From Cardiobacteriaceae bacterium (GTDB lineage Bacteria; Pseudomonadota; Gammaproteobacteria; Cardiobacteriales; Cardiobacteriaceae): a stretch of 64,000 nucleotides of DNA. Location of the stretch: positions 124,001 to 188,000 of the forward strand of contig JAUMXB010000002.1 of NCBI GenBank assembly GCA_030529365.1. Reading direction: 5' to 3'. Under the pieces are notes generated by a model. That model ran no database searches. It saw nothing but the letters and a program-made list of their open reading frames with translations, and was not told where the DNA came from. Shown here in pieces: positions 27,102-34,746 of the stretch (position 1 is its first letter; each line of letters begins with the position of its first letter). Position numbers and translations under genes: made by a program.

Positions 27102-28258
27102 CCCCAAGCATCGGCATCGACAAAATTGCTTTCTACATCCCCTCGCAATATCTGGATTTGGCGGAGCTTGCCAAACGCGACGGCATCGACCCGGAAAAAT
27201 TCCACACCGGCATCGGCCAGTACCGCTTTGCCGTCGCCGCCCATGATGAAGACGTGGTCACGCTCGCCGCCAATGCCGCCGCCCTGATCGTCGATGATGC
27301 CGACCGCGCCGCCATCGATACCGTCTTCGTCGCCACGGAAAGCGGCATCGACCAGTCCAAGGCGGCTGCCATCTACGTGCACCAGCTGCTTGGCCTCAAG
27401 CCCAACTGCCGCGCCGTCGAACTCAAGCAGGCCTGCTACAGCTCGACCGCCGCGCTGCAAATGGCCTGCGCCCACGTCGCGCGGTTTCCCGGGAAAAAAG
27501 TGCTGCTGGTGGCGAGCGACATCGCCCGATACGACATGCAGTCCCCCGGCGAGGCCACGCAAGGCGCGGCCGCCGTTGCCATGGTGATTGCCGCCCATCC
27601 GCGCATTGCCGCGCTCGAAGGCGACAGCGGCTGCCATACCGCCGACGTCATGGATTTCTGGCGACCCAACCATCGCCATACCCCGCTGGTGGACGGCAAA
27701 CTCTCCACGCGCACCTATATCGAAGCGGCCACCGCCGCCAGTGCCGACTATCTCGCGCGCGGCGGCCTGCCCTTTGCCGCTTTCGCGCAATATTGCTACC
27801 ACCTGCCGTTCAACAAAATGGCGAACAAAACCCACCAGCGCCTCTGCCATCAGCATGGCGTGCCCTTTGATCCGCAAAAATTCGAACCCGGCCTTGCCTA
27901 CAGCCGCGACATCGGCAACTGCTACACCGCCTCGCTCTATCTGAGCCTGTGCTCGGCGCTCGATCTCCGTGATGATCTCGCTGGCGAAGCCGTCGCCATG
28001 TTCAGCTACGGCTCGGGATGCGTCGCCGAATTCTTCGCCCTGCGCATCCAGCCCGGTTACCGCGCCCATCTGCAAACCGCCGCGCACCAGACGCAACTCG
28101 ACAGCCGCCGCGCCCTCACGCTCGCCGAATACCAGCACCTCTGGCACCGCCCAGATATTGATGATGCCGCCGACATCGCCGTGCACGCCGCAGACAGCGT
28201 GCCGCGCTTCCGCCTGCTCGGCATCGAGAAAAACCAGCGGCGATATGGCTACGCATAA
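27098..28258 (+). CDS. mvaS: Hydroxymethylglutaryl-CoA synthase
   Basis: A 386-residue thiolase-fold enzyme that condenses acetyl-CoA with acetoacetyl-CoA to HMG-CoA. The catalytic triad is visible as Glu81 (VATESGIDQSK), Cys113 (ELKQACYSSTAAL) and His235 (YHLPFNKMANK), offset by two from the Staphylococcus enzyme. GNCYTASLYLSL and FSYGSGCVAEFF are also typical. It overlaps the isomerase gene by 4 bp. A hairpin follows 10 bp after the stop. Confidence 0.93.
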   Translation: MTPSIGIDKIAFYIPSQYLDLAELAKRDGIDPEKFHTGIGQYRFAVAAHDEDVVTLAANAAALIVDDADRAAIDTVFVATESGIDQSKAAAIYVHQLLGLKPNCRAVELKQACYSSTAALQMACAHVARFPGKKVLLVASDIARYDMQSPGEATQGAAAVAMVIAAHPRIAALEGDSGCHTADVMDFWRPNHRHTPLVDGKLSTRTYIEAATAASADYLARGGLPFAAFAQYCYHLPFNKMANKTHQRLCHQHGVPFDPQKFEPGLAYSRDIGNCYTASLYLSLCSALDLRDDLAGEAVAMFSYGSGCVAEFFALRIQPGYRAHLQTAAHQTQLDSRRALTLAEYQHLWHRPDIDDAADIAVHAADSVPRFRLLGIEKNQRRYGYA

Positions 28259-28268
28259 ACGGTTACCC

Positions 28269-28297
28269 GTAGGGTGGGCTTCAGCCCACCAAAAAAC
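28269..28297 (+). terminator. Terminator after mvaS, GTAGGGTGGG type
   Basis: GGTGGGC-TTCA-GCCCACC forms a perfect 7-bp stem, preceded by GTA and followed by AAAAAAC. It shares the GTAGGGTGGG motif with 24181-24207. On the minus strand the A-run would serve as a T-run, so it works better in that direction. Confidence 0.5.
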
Positions 28298-28360
28298 ATC
28301 GCCAACCGCATGGACTTGCGCCATTCTTTGTAAATTTACAAAAAATCCGAAAAAACAACC

Positions 28361-28435
28361 ATTTTTTACCACAATAAGCGCTTTGTGGTGGTAAAAAATC
28401 ACCATTAAAAGCGCTTCTAATAGTCATTTTTTACC
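28361..28435. repeat. Intergenic palindromic repeat, copy 6
   Basis: Two cores (AAGCGCTTT and AAGCGCTTC), with ATTTTTTACC at both outer edges. It ends 6 bp before the mevalonate kinase ATG, leaving no room for an SD sequence. Confidence 0.87.
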
Positions 28436-28441
28436 AAAACC

Positions 28442-29488
28442 ATGAGCAACGCAGCCCGCGCCCCCGGCAAACTCATCCTCTCCGGCGAACACAGCGTCGT
28501 CTATGGCGCGCCCGCCCTCGTCATGGCAGTCGCCAAATACACCACCGTGCGCTTCACCCCGCTGCATGAAACCGGCGTGCTGAAAACCGTCTTTCAGGGC
28601 TTCTCGCAGGGCGCGGCCTACCCGCTCGCAAGCCTCTCCCGCCTGAAAGACAAACTCGACCGCCGCTTCGAACAGTTCGCGCGCGGCGAGCGGCCGGTGC
28701 AAAACATCCTGCATCGCCCCGACGACCTCGTCATCTACACCCTCGCCACCCTGCTCAGACAATTGCCCATGCCCGGGCGCAGCCATGCCCGGCGTCTGCC
28801 CGTGCCGGGGCGCATCAGCACGGAAAGCGAACTGCCGCTCGGCGCCGGCATGGGCTCGTCTGCCGCCGCCATCGCCGCCACCCTCGTGCTCTACGAACAC
28901 CTCGGCAACCATCCGCTCACCCTCGAGCAGCGCTTCGAGCACATCCGCTTCTGCGAACGCCTGCAACACGGCAAGGGCAGTGCCATCGACGCCGCCGCCG
29001 TCACCTGGGGCGGCATCCAGTTTCTCGAAAACGGCCAGCCCGCCGCGCAGGACATCACGCTGGACGGCCACTGGTACGCCCTGCAACACGGCATCCCGCA
29101 CACCAGCACCGGCGAAACCGTCGCGCAGGTGCGCGCCCGCCATGCCGCCGACCACGCGCTCTGGCAACAATTCGCGGCATGCACGCAGGCCTTGCGCGAA
29201 ACCTTGCGCGCCCAGGGCAATCCGCGCGACAGCATCCGCGAAAACCACCGCCTGCTGAGACATATCGGCATCGTGCCGGACGGCACGGCGCAACTCATTG
29301 CGCGCATCGAAGCCAGCGGCGGCGCGGCGAAAGTGAGCGGCGCCGGTGCCAGCGCGGGCGAACACGGCGGCATGGTGCTGATCTGGCATCCTGACGAAAA
29401 TGCCCTGCGCGCCTGCTTGCCGGGACTTGCGCCGGAAGCCATCCGCATCGCCCCTGAAGGTGCGCATCTGCTGCCGCAAGATATTTAA
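28442..29488 (+). CDS. Mevalonate kinase, GHMP family
   Basis: A 348-residue GHMP kinase that phosphorylates mevalonate. Motif 1 is RAPGKLILSGEHSVVYGAPA, the ATP-binding loop is LPLGAGMGSSAAA and motif 3 is AAKVSGAGAS-GEHGGM; these match mevalonate kinases better than homoserine or galactokinases. The ATG directly follows a palindromic repeat and has no visible SD. The next two enzymes, phosphomevalonate kinase and diphosphomevalonate decarboxylase, are not in the window. Confidence 0.88.
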   Translation: MSNAARAPGKLILSGEHSVVYGAPALVMAVAKYTTVRFTPLHETGVLKTVFQGFSQGAAYPLASLSRLKDKLDRRFEQFARGERPVQNILHRPDDLVIYTLATLLRQLPMPGRSHARRLPVPGRISTESELPLGAGMGSSAAAIAATLVLYEHLGNHPLTLEQRFEHIRFCERLQHGKGSAIDAAAVTWGGIQFLENGQPAAQDITLDGHWYALQHGIPHTSTGETVAQVRARHAADHALWQQFAACTQALRETLRAQGNPRDSIRENHRLLRHIGIVPDGTAQLIARIEASGGAAKVSGAGASAGEHGGMVLIWHPDENALRACLPGLAPEAIRIAPEGAHLLPQDI

Positions 29489-29509
29489 AAATATCTTAAA
29501 AATAGATTA

Positions 29510-29579
29510 TTTTTACCACAATAAAGCGCTTATGGTGAGAAAATTTACCGCAATAAGCGCTTATTGATGGGAAAATTTC
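29510..29579. repeat. Intergenic palindromic repeat, copy 7
   Basis: TTTTACCACAATAAAGCGC ... GCGCTTATTGATGGGAAAATTT, between the convergent mevalonate kinase and sdhE genes. Its edge (TGAGAAA on the minus strand) supplies the sdhE stop codon. Confidence 0.87.
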
Positions 29580-29822
29580 TCACTCCAGCTTTTCCTGCCT
29601 GACGCGCAGGCGCCCGATCAGCGATTGCACCGCCGGGTCGGGATCTTCGCAGCGCGCGAAAAGCAAATCGAGAATCAGCGGATCCTGATATTCGAGCAGC
29701 GTCTCAAAGGCGCGGCGATCTTCCGCGCTGGCGTGCGGATAGTCGTCTTCCAGATAGCCCTCCACCAGCAAATCCAGCTCTTTCATGCCGCGTCGGCACA
29801 GCCATTTCAGTCTTGAACTCAT
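29580..29822 (-). CDS. sdhE: FAD assembly factor SdhE
   Basis: An 80-residue protein of the SdhE/SDHAF2 family, which helps covalent attachment of FAD to succinate dehydrogenase and fumarate reductase. The diagnostic RGxxE motif is present (CRRGMKELD), followed by EDRRAFETLLEYQDPLILDLL, where family members have F--LL--D--L. The length is normal (about 88 in E. coli). Its last codon abuts palindromic repeat copy 7. It stands alone, with no sdh genes nearby. Confidence 0.9.
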   Translation of the reverse strand: MSSRLKWLCRRGMKELDLLVEGYLEDDYPHASAEDRRAFETLLEYQDPLILDLLFARCEDPDPAVQSLIGRLRVRQEKLE

Positions 29823-29848
29823 TGCATAACCTCAAATATTTTATAGAT

Positions 29849-29891
29849 TTTTTATCATGACAAGCGCTTGTTGACGGTAAAAATCAACCAT
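29849..29891. repeat. Intergenic palindromic repeat, copy 8 (half element)
   Basis: A single-core version: TTTTTTATCATGACAAGCG ... CGCTTGTTGACGGTAAAAA. It overlaps the last codons of folA, whose stop TGA lies in the repeat edge. Confidence 0.75.
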
Positions 29892-30384
29892 TTTTGCGCT
29901 CGTAACGGGAAAAAGTCATGGCGTAGGCATTGTCGGCATCCGCTGCGGCTTCCTCTGCGCTCACGCACTGCCATTCATCAGCATCCAGCGCCGGGAAAAA
30001 CGTATCGCCTTCCGGCGCGGCATGCACATGCGTGATCAACAAGGTATCGACCAGCCCTTGCGCGAGCGCTTGCGCATAAATCTGCGCGCCGCCGATGATG
30101 AAAAGCCTGTCGCCCAGCCCGCTGGCCTTGGCGATGGCATCCGGCAAGGATGGCGCCAGCTGCGCATCCGGCAAATCCAGCGCCTGCCGGCTTACCACAA
30201 TATTGACGCGGTTGGGCAGCGCCTTGCCCAGCGATTGATAAGTCTTGCGCCCCATGATGACAGGGTGGCCCTGCGTCTGTTCCTTGAAATAGCGCAAGTC
30301 GCGCGGCAAATGCCAGGGCATGGCATTGCCGCGGCCGATCACGCCGTTTTCCGCCTGCGCAACGATAATAATCCTTTCCGACAT
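29884..30384 (-). CDS. folA: Dihydrofolate reductase
   Basis: A 166-residue DHFR that regenerates tetrahydrofolate with NADPH. The N-terminal block IIIVAQAENGVIGRGNAMPW and the substrate-binding acid Asp29 (HLPRDLRYFK) are present, as are VIMGRKTYQSLGKALPNRVN and FIIGGAQIYAQAL. The start at 30384 agrees with homology; the open frame reaching 30555 is not family sequence. The 3' end reads into a palindromic repeat, so the last residues (KNG) are partly repeat-encoded. Confidence 0.95.
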   Translation of the reverse strand: MSERIIIVAQAENGVIGRGNAMPWHLPRDLRYFKEQTQGHPVIMGRKTYQSLGKALPNRVNIVVSRQALDLPDAQLAPSLPDAIAKASGLGDRLFIIGGAQIYAQALAQGLVDTLLITHVHAAPEGDTFFPALDADEWQCVSAEEAAADADNAYAMTFSRYERKNG

Positions 30385-30433
30385 CACGATTCCCCTTGAA
30401 AACCGCTGCGCAGTGTAGCATTTTTGGTGCGCA

Positions 30434-30706
30434 ATGCCGGGCATCTGGTGCGTGGCTGCTGACGGCAGCAACTGCGATGCGATCATGGACGATTTTGCAG
30501 CCGCCTTCGCGCAGCAGGCCTTGCCGTTCTGGACGCGCATGGGCAGCGCTGCCAACGCTGCTGCCGCGCGCCAATACCAGGCGGAAAAACGTGCGCAGAC
30601 CGAGAAATGCCTGCGTTACTGGCTGCGCGATGCCTGCGATTATGCCGTCCACCGGGACGCGCACGGCGGCGAATCGCTGCGCACAACCCAAGGTGGCAAA
30701 CCATGA
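30434..30706 (+). CDS. Hypothetical small protein
   Basis: A 90-residue frame divergent from folA, with an amphipathic, Ala- and charge-rich middle (AARQYQAEKRAQTEKCLRYW). No family is recognised and no good SD precedes the ATG. It could be a real small protein, a remnant of a larger one, or a chance frame in GC-rich DNA. Antisense frames over the same DNA are also open, which lowers confidence. Confidence 0.35.
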   Translation: MPGIWCVAADGSNCDAIMDDFAAAFAQQALPFWTRMGSAANAAAARQYQAEKRAQTEKCLRYWLRDACDYAVHRDAHGGESLRTTQGGKP

Positions 30707-30805
30707 TGCTGCCACCCCTTGCCAGCATTCTTGCGCGCGCCGGAATCGCCGCAAAGTTCGGCGATAGCCTTGCTGGGTACGTACACCCTTGAATGCTGGT
30801 TTGGG

Positions 30806-30882
30806 AAATTTTCATATTAATAAGCACTTATTATAAGAAATTTTCTCATTATAAGCGCTTATTAATAGTAAAAAATACTATT
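30806..30882. repeat. Intergenic palindromic repeat, copy 9
   Basis: AATTTTCATATTAATAAGC with an altered left core (AAGCACTTA), then CTCATTATAAGCGCTTATTAATAG. It lies about 130 bp upstream of thrS, just before the predicted thrS promoter. Confidence 0.82.
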
Positions 30883-30923
30883 TTTAATCATTTTGTGAAA
30901 TAGCATATTTGCGCGCCAGGCGC

Positions 30924-30952
30924 TGGCGAAGGGCTTGCATTGCGCGTACAAT
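30924..30952 (+). promoter_or_regulatory. Possible promoter of the thrS operon
   Basis: TACAAT (30947-30952) with TGGCGA 17 bp upstream (30924-30929). The -35 match is poor. It lies 62 bp before the thrS start, leaving a leader of about 55 bases. Confidence 0.35.
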
Positions 30953-31014
30953 GTCGCGCTTTGTCAAGTTGGCCACGGTACTTGGTATGTATCGGGCAGA
31001 AAAGGAGAAAAGCT

Positions 31015-32934
31015 ATGGTTGCCATTACTTTGCCGGACGGAAGCGTGCGTGAGTTTGCCGGCAGCACTACGGGCGCGGAAGTGGCCGCATCCATCGGTGC
31101 AGGGCTTGCAAAAGCGGCGATTGCCGTGCGCGTCAACGGGGAATTGCGCGATTTGTCCGATCCCATCGATACGGATGCCACTTTGTCGGTGATTACCGCC
31201 AAGGATGAAGAAGGTGTTGAAATTATTCGTCATTCCACCGCGCACTTGCTCGGCCATGCTTTGAAGCAACTGTGGCCGGACGCGCAAATGGTGATCGGGC
31301 CGGTGATCGAAAACGGCTTTTATTATGACATCGCGAGCGAGCACCGCTTTTCGCCCGATGATTTGCAGGTGCTGGAAAAGCGCATGCAGGAGCTGGCGGC
31401 AACCGCTTACAAGGTCGAAAAGAAATGGACGCCGGTGGCGGAGGCGCGCGCGCAGTTTGCCGAGCGCCACGAAGATTACAAGGTGCGCCTGATCGACGAT
31501 TTCGATGACGATGTGAAGAAAGTCGGCCTCTATCATCATGAAGAATATATGGATATGTGCCGCGGGCCGCACGTGCCGCACATGGGGCATATCAAGGCGT
31601 TCAAGCTGACGAAGCTGTCCGGCTCCTACTGGCGCGGTGATGCCAACGGCGAGCCGTTGCAGCGCATTTATGGCGTAGGCTTCCGCGACAAAAAAGAGCT
31701 GGATGCCTATCTCGAGCAACTGGCGGAAGCGGAAAAGCGCGACCACCGCAAAATCGGCAAGCAGCAGGATTTGTTCCACCTTCAGGAAGAAGCGCCGGGC
31801 ATGGTGTTCTGGCACGCCAAGGGCTGGACGATGTACCGCGAAATCGAAAACTACATGCGCGGCAAGCTGAAGAAATATGGCTATCAGGAAGTGCAGGGGC
31901 CGCAAATCCTTGATCGCTCCCTGTGGGAAAAATCCGGGCACTGGGACAAGTTTGGCGGCAATATGTTCACCTGCTGCATCGACGAGCGCGACTATGCGGT
32001 CAAGCCGATGAACTGCCCCGGCCACGTGCAGATCTTCAACCAGGGCCTGCGCAGCTACCGCGAATTACCGTTGCGCTATGCCGAATTTGGCGTCTGCCAC
32101 CGCAACGAACCCTCCGGCACCTTGCACGGCATCATGCGCGTGCGCCGTTTCGTGCAGGATGACGGCCATATCTTCTGCACTCGCGCGCAAATCCGCGCCG
32201 AAATTGAGCGCACCTGCGAAATGGTCTATGAAGTCTATAAAGACTTTGGCTTCAATGAAGTGGAACTCGCGCTCTCTACCCGCCCGGAAAAGCGCGTCGG
32301 CAGCGACGAGATTTGGGACGAAGCCGAGCGCGACTTGAAAGAAGCGCTGGAAGCGCAAGGCGTGGCATACCGTTTGCAACCCGGCGAAGGCGCGTTCTAC
32401 GGCCCGAAAATCGAGTTTACCCTGCGCGACAGCATTGGTCGCCGCTGGCAATGCGGCACCATCCAGCTCGATTTCTCCATGCCCGAGCGCCTGGGAGCGG
32501 CCTATATCGACGAAAACGGCGAAAAACAGACACCGGTGATGATTCACCGCGCTGTATTGGGATCCTTGGAGCGCTTCATCGGCATTCTCATCGAGCAGCA
32601 TGCCGGCTGGCTGCCCTTCTGGCTCTCGCCGGTGCAGGCCGTGGTCATGCCGATTACCGACGCGCAGGCCGATTACGCCGCGGATGTTGCGGAAAAGCTC
32701 AACGCCGCGGGGCTTCGCGTGGAGAAAGATTTGCGCAACGAGAAAATCAGCTATAAAATCCGCGAGCACACTTTGCAGCGCATCCCCTATATGCTGGTTG
32801 CCGGTGACCGCGAAAAAGCCGCGGGCACCCTGTCGGTACGGACGCGCGACGGCAAGGATCTGGGTGTTCTCGGCATGGATGAAGTCATTGCCCGCATGCA
32901 GAATCTGGTACAGACAAAAGCACAGGAGATTTAG
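31015..32934 (+). CDS. thrS: Threonyl-tRNA synthetase
   Basis: A 639-residue class II synthetase. Domains in order are TGS (1-62), editing domain with HSTAHLLGH (His73, His77) and MCRGPH (Cys182, His186), a catalytic core with MNCPGHV (zinc cysteine), motif 2 [17 protein letters not shown] and motif 3, then the anticodon-binding domain ([15 protein letters not shown]). The start at 31015 follows AAGGAG; the frame is open further upstream but that part is not homologous. infC begins 2 bp after its stop. Confidence 0.97.
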   Translation: MVAITLPDGSVREFAGSTTGAEVAASIGAGLAKAAIAVRVNGELRDLSDPIDTDATLSVITAKDEEGVEIIRHSTAHLLGHALKQLWPDAQMVIGPVIENGFYYDIASEHRFSPDDLQVLEKRMQELAATAYKVEKKWTPVAEARAQFAERHEDYKVRLIDDFDDDVKKVGLYHHEEYMDMCRGPHVPHMGHIKAFKLTKLSGSYWRGDANGEPLQRIYGVGFRDKKELDAYLEQLAEAEKRDHRKIGKQQDLFHLQEEAPGMVFWHAKGWTMYREIENYMRGKLKKYGYQEVQGPQILDRSLWEKSGHWDKFGGNMFTCCIDERDYAVKPMNCPGHVQIFNQGLRSYRELPLRYAEFGVCHRNEPSGTLHGIMRVRRFVQDDGHIFCTRAQIRAEIERTCEMVYEVYKDFGFNEVELALSTRPEKRVGSDEIWDEAERDLKEALEAQGVAYRLQPGEGAFYGPKIEFTLRDSIGRRWQCGTIQLDFSMPERLGAAYIDENGEKQTPVMIHRAVLGSLERFIGILIEQHAGWLPFWLSPVQAVVMPITDAQADYAADVAEKLNAAGLRVEKDLRNEKISYKIREHTLQRIPYMLVAGDREKAAGTLSVRTRDGKDLGVLGMDEVIARMQNLVQTKAQEI

Positions 32935-32936
32935 CA

Positions 32937-33455
32937 ATAGCTAAGCAACAGGAAACCCGCGTCAACGAAGACATTACCGACCGCGAAGTCCGCCTCATCG
33001 ATGCGGACGGGGAGCAACGCGGCGTCGTCTCGATTGACGAAGCGCTCGAAGCCGCCTATGCGGCCGACATGGATCTGGTGGAAGTGGCGGCCAATGCCAA
33101 GCCGCCGGTTTGCCGCATCATGGATTACGGCAAGTTCCGCTTCGAGCAGCAGAAAAAACAACAGGAAGCGCGCAAGAACCAAAAGCGCATCCAGGTAAAA
33201 GAAATCAAGTTCCGCCCCGGAACTGACGAGGGAGACTACCAGGTCAAACTACGCAACCTGCACCGTTTCCTCGAAGCTGGTGACAAAGCCAAAGTAACCG
33301 TCCGCTTCCGCGGCCGCGAAATGGCGCACCAGGAATTGGGCCGCGAATTGCTCACCCGTATCGAAGCGGATCTCGCATCCGTGGGCACGGTCGAGCAAAA
33401 GCCGGGCATGGAAGGCCGCCAGATGGTAATGGTCTTCGCGCCGGTGAAAAAATAA
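32937..33455 (+). CDS. infC: Translation initiation factor IF-3 (probable AUA start)
   Basis: IF-3 binds the 30S subunit and checks start codons. Homology begins with [15 protein letters not shown], well upstream of the first ATG in frame (33069), and no ATG, GTG or TTG exists before it in this frame. The codon ATA at 32937 has AGGAG (32924-32928) at 8-bp spacing, giving a 172-residue protein starting [13 protein letters not shown]. Non-canonical starts are known in infC (AUU in E. coli) and allow IF-3 to repress its own translation. [21 protein letters not shown] and the C-terminal domain are intact. Confidence 0.9.
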   Translation: MAKQQETRVNEDITDREVRLIDADGEQRGVVSIDEALEAAYAADMDLVEVAANAKPPVCRIMDYGKFRFEQQKKQQEARKNQKRIQVKEIKFRPGTDEGDYQVKLRNLHRFLEAGDKAKVTVRFRGREMAHQELGRELLTRIEADLASVGTVEQKPGMEGRQMVMVFAPVKK

Positions 33456-33476
33456 GCGCACCCATCGCAAAAAGCG

Positions 33477-33505
33477 CCCGGAAACTCCGGTTTCCGGGAT
33501 ATTTA
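33477..33505 (+). terminator. Hairpin between infC and rpmI
   Basis: CCCGGAAAC and GTTTCCGGG form a 9-bp stem with a short loop (33477-33498), followed by ATATTTATTTT. In this operon the infC-rpmI gap is a known site of L20 control in E. coli, so this may act as a partial terminator or leader structure rather than a full stop. Confidence 0.55.
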
Positions 33506-33542
33506 TTTTCAAGGCACAACAACACAATGCGGAGTTATTCAA

Positions 33543-33731
33543 ATGCCTAAACTGAAAACCCACCGGGGCGCTGCCAAGCGCTTCAAAAAGACCAAGAACG
33601 GCTACAAGCGTTCGCACTCGCACTTGCGTCACATCCTGACCAAGAAATCCACCAAGCGCAAACGCGGCCTGCGTGGCACCACCATGGTGCACGACAGCGA
33701 CGTCAAGGCGTTGAAGCAGATGATCGGTTAA
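33543..33731 (+). CDS. rpmI: 50S ribosomal protein L35
   Basis: A 62-residue basic protein with the L35 start [20 protein letters not shown] and the block [27 protein letters not shown] precedes the ATG. It lies between infC and rplT in the standard order, with rplT 12 bp downstream. Confidence 0.97.
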   Translation: MPKLKTHRGAAKRFKKTKNGYKRSHSHLRHILTKKSTKRKRGLRGTTMVHDSDVKALKQMIG

Positions 33732-33743
33732 GGAGTAAGACAC

Positions 33744-34097
33744 ATGGCACGAGTAAAACGTGGTGTACAGGCACGCGCCCGTCACAAGAAAGTCCTGAAA
33801 GCGGCCAAAGGCTATTACAACGCCCGTCGCAAAGTCTTCCGCGTCGCCAACCAGGCGGTCATCAAGGCTGGCCAGTATGCCTACCGCGACCGCAAGGCGA
33901 AAAAACGCGAATTCCGCCAGCTGTGGATCATCCGTATCAACGCCGGCGCGCGTCTGAACGGCCTGTCCTACAGCCGCTTCATCAACGGCCTCAAGAAAGC
34001 CGGTATTGCGGTTGACCGCAAAATCCTGGCCGAACTCGCCGTTTACAACAAAGGCGTATTCGCCGCACTGGCCGAAAAAGCGAAAGCCGCCCTTTAA
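33744..34097 (+). CDS. rplT: 50S ribosomal protein L20
   Basis: 117 residues with the L20 sequence [40 protein letters not shown] and [21 protein letters not shown]20 is an early-assembly protein and in E. coli represses rpmI-rplT translation. A strong terminator follows. Confidence 0.98.
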   Translation: MARVKRGVQARARHKKVLKAAKGYYNARRKVFRVANQAVIKAGQYAYRDRKAKKREFRQLWIIRINAGARLNGLSYSRFINGLKKAGIAVDRKILAELAVYNKGVFAALAEKAKAAL

Positions 34098-34114
34098 GCG
34101 CTTTGCCGATTCGA

Positions 34115-34143
34115 CAAAAAAGCCGCATTTGCGGCTTTTTTTT
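34115..34143 (+). terminator. Rho-independent terminator of the thrS-rplT operon
   Basis: AAAAAAGCCGCA-TT-TGCGGCTTTTTTTT: an A-tract, GC stem and an 8-T run, 18 bp after the rplT stop. The symmetry allows function in both directions. Confidence 0.92.
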
Positions 34144-34529
34144 GTATGCGGAAAACGCGCCTGTTCAAGTATCCGCTGTCGGAGACCGTATTGGATTCAA
34201 GAAAAGCAAGAGCAGGGCATGGTAATCGGAAGTGCGTATAGATAATTTATTATTAATATATTGAATAATATAAATTTTATTGGATTTCACGTTTGCTGTT
34301 TTCAGTCCGGCATCGTGTATCGAGTGCGGCAGATCTTGTCGCAATACTGCGGATCATGGCGCTTCAGGCGATATGGAAGTACACGATGAAAATGGCTATT
34401 ATCGGCAGCCGTATTTTTGCGGATTGTTGGTATTTGCAATCAGTTATGAATCTCTAAGGGTACATTACTCGCTGCTTGCGGCGTAAATAGCATAAAAACA
34501 CGCTGTAAACTCAATTCGAGTGAAGGAGC
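34144..34529. other. Non-coding stretch, AT-rich
   Basis: Contains a strongly AT-rich segment at 34235-34280 and a 68-codon frame at 34280-34486 with no recognisable family or SD. No supported gene, RNA or repeat was seen. Confidence 0.5.
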
Positions 34530-34661
34530 GTAGGTTGGCGCGGGTTCCCATGAAAATGCAGCCGCATTTTCATGGGAACTCGGTAATGAGCCGTAGGCGA
34601 ACCCCAACATCGGCTAAATCATTGCGTTGGGGTTCGTGCTGCGCACTCACCACCAACCTAC
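34530..34661. repeat. 132-bp nested inverted-repeat element
   Basis: Bounded by GTAGGTTGG (34530-34538) and CCAACCTAC (34653-34661). Inside are a 16-bp perfect hairpin (34544-34559 with 34564-34579, loop AGCC) and a second hairpin with arms GAACCCCAAC (34599-34608) and GTTGGGGTTC (34626-34635). The second hairpin recurs at 41854-41890. No coding capacity; the form suggests a small non-autonomous element. Confidence 0.75.
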
Positions 34662-34717
34662 TCGTTACTTGTTTTGTGAAAGAGTGACGGAAGAGTTCTG
34701 ACTTTAATAGCGATAGA

Positions 34718-34741
34718 TACCCCGCAGCTTGCTGCGGGGTA
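34718..34741 (-). terminator. Hairpin after putP
   Basis: TACCCCGCAGC and GCTGCGGGGTA form an 11-bp stem 6 bp after the putP stop on the minus strand. The downstream T content is low, so the strength is uncertain. Confidence 0.6.
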
Positions 34742-34746
34742 GTTCA

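Noticed and set aside
34280-34486. 68-codon frame after rplT
   Set aside because: No SD, no family, odd composition; likely chance.
34144-34746. tRNA or other RNA gene in the gap after rplT
   Set aside because: Hairpins are present, but no cloverleaf or known RNA family pattern was recognised.
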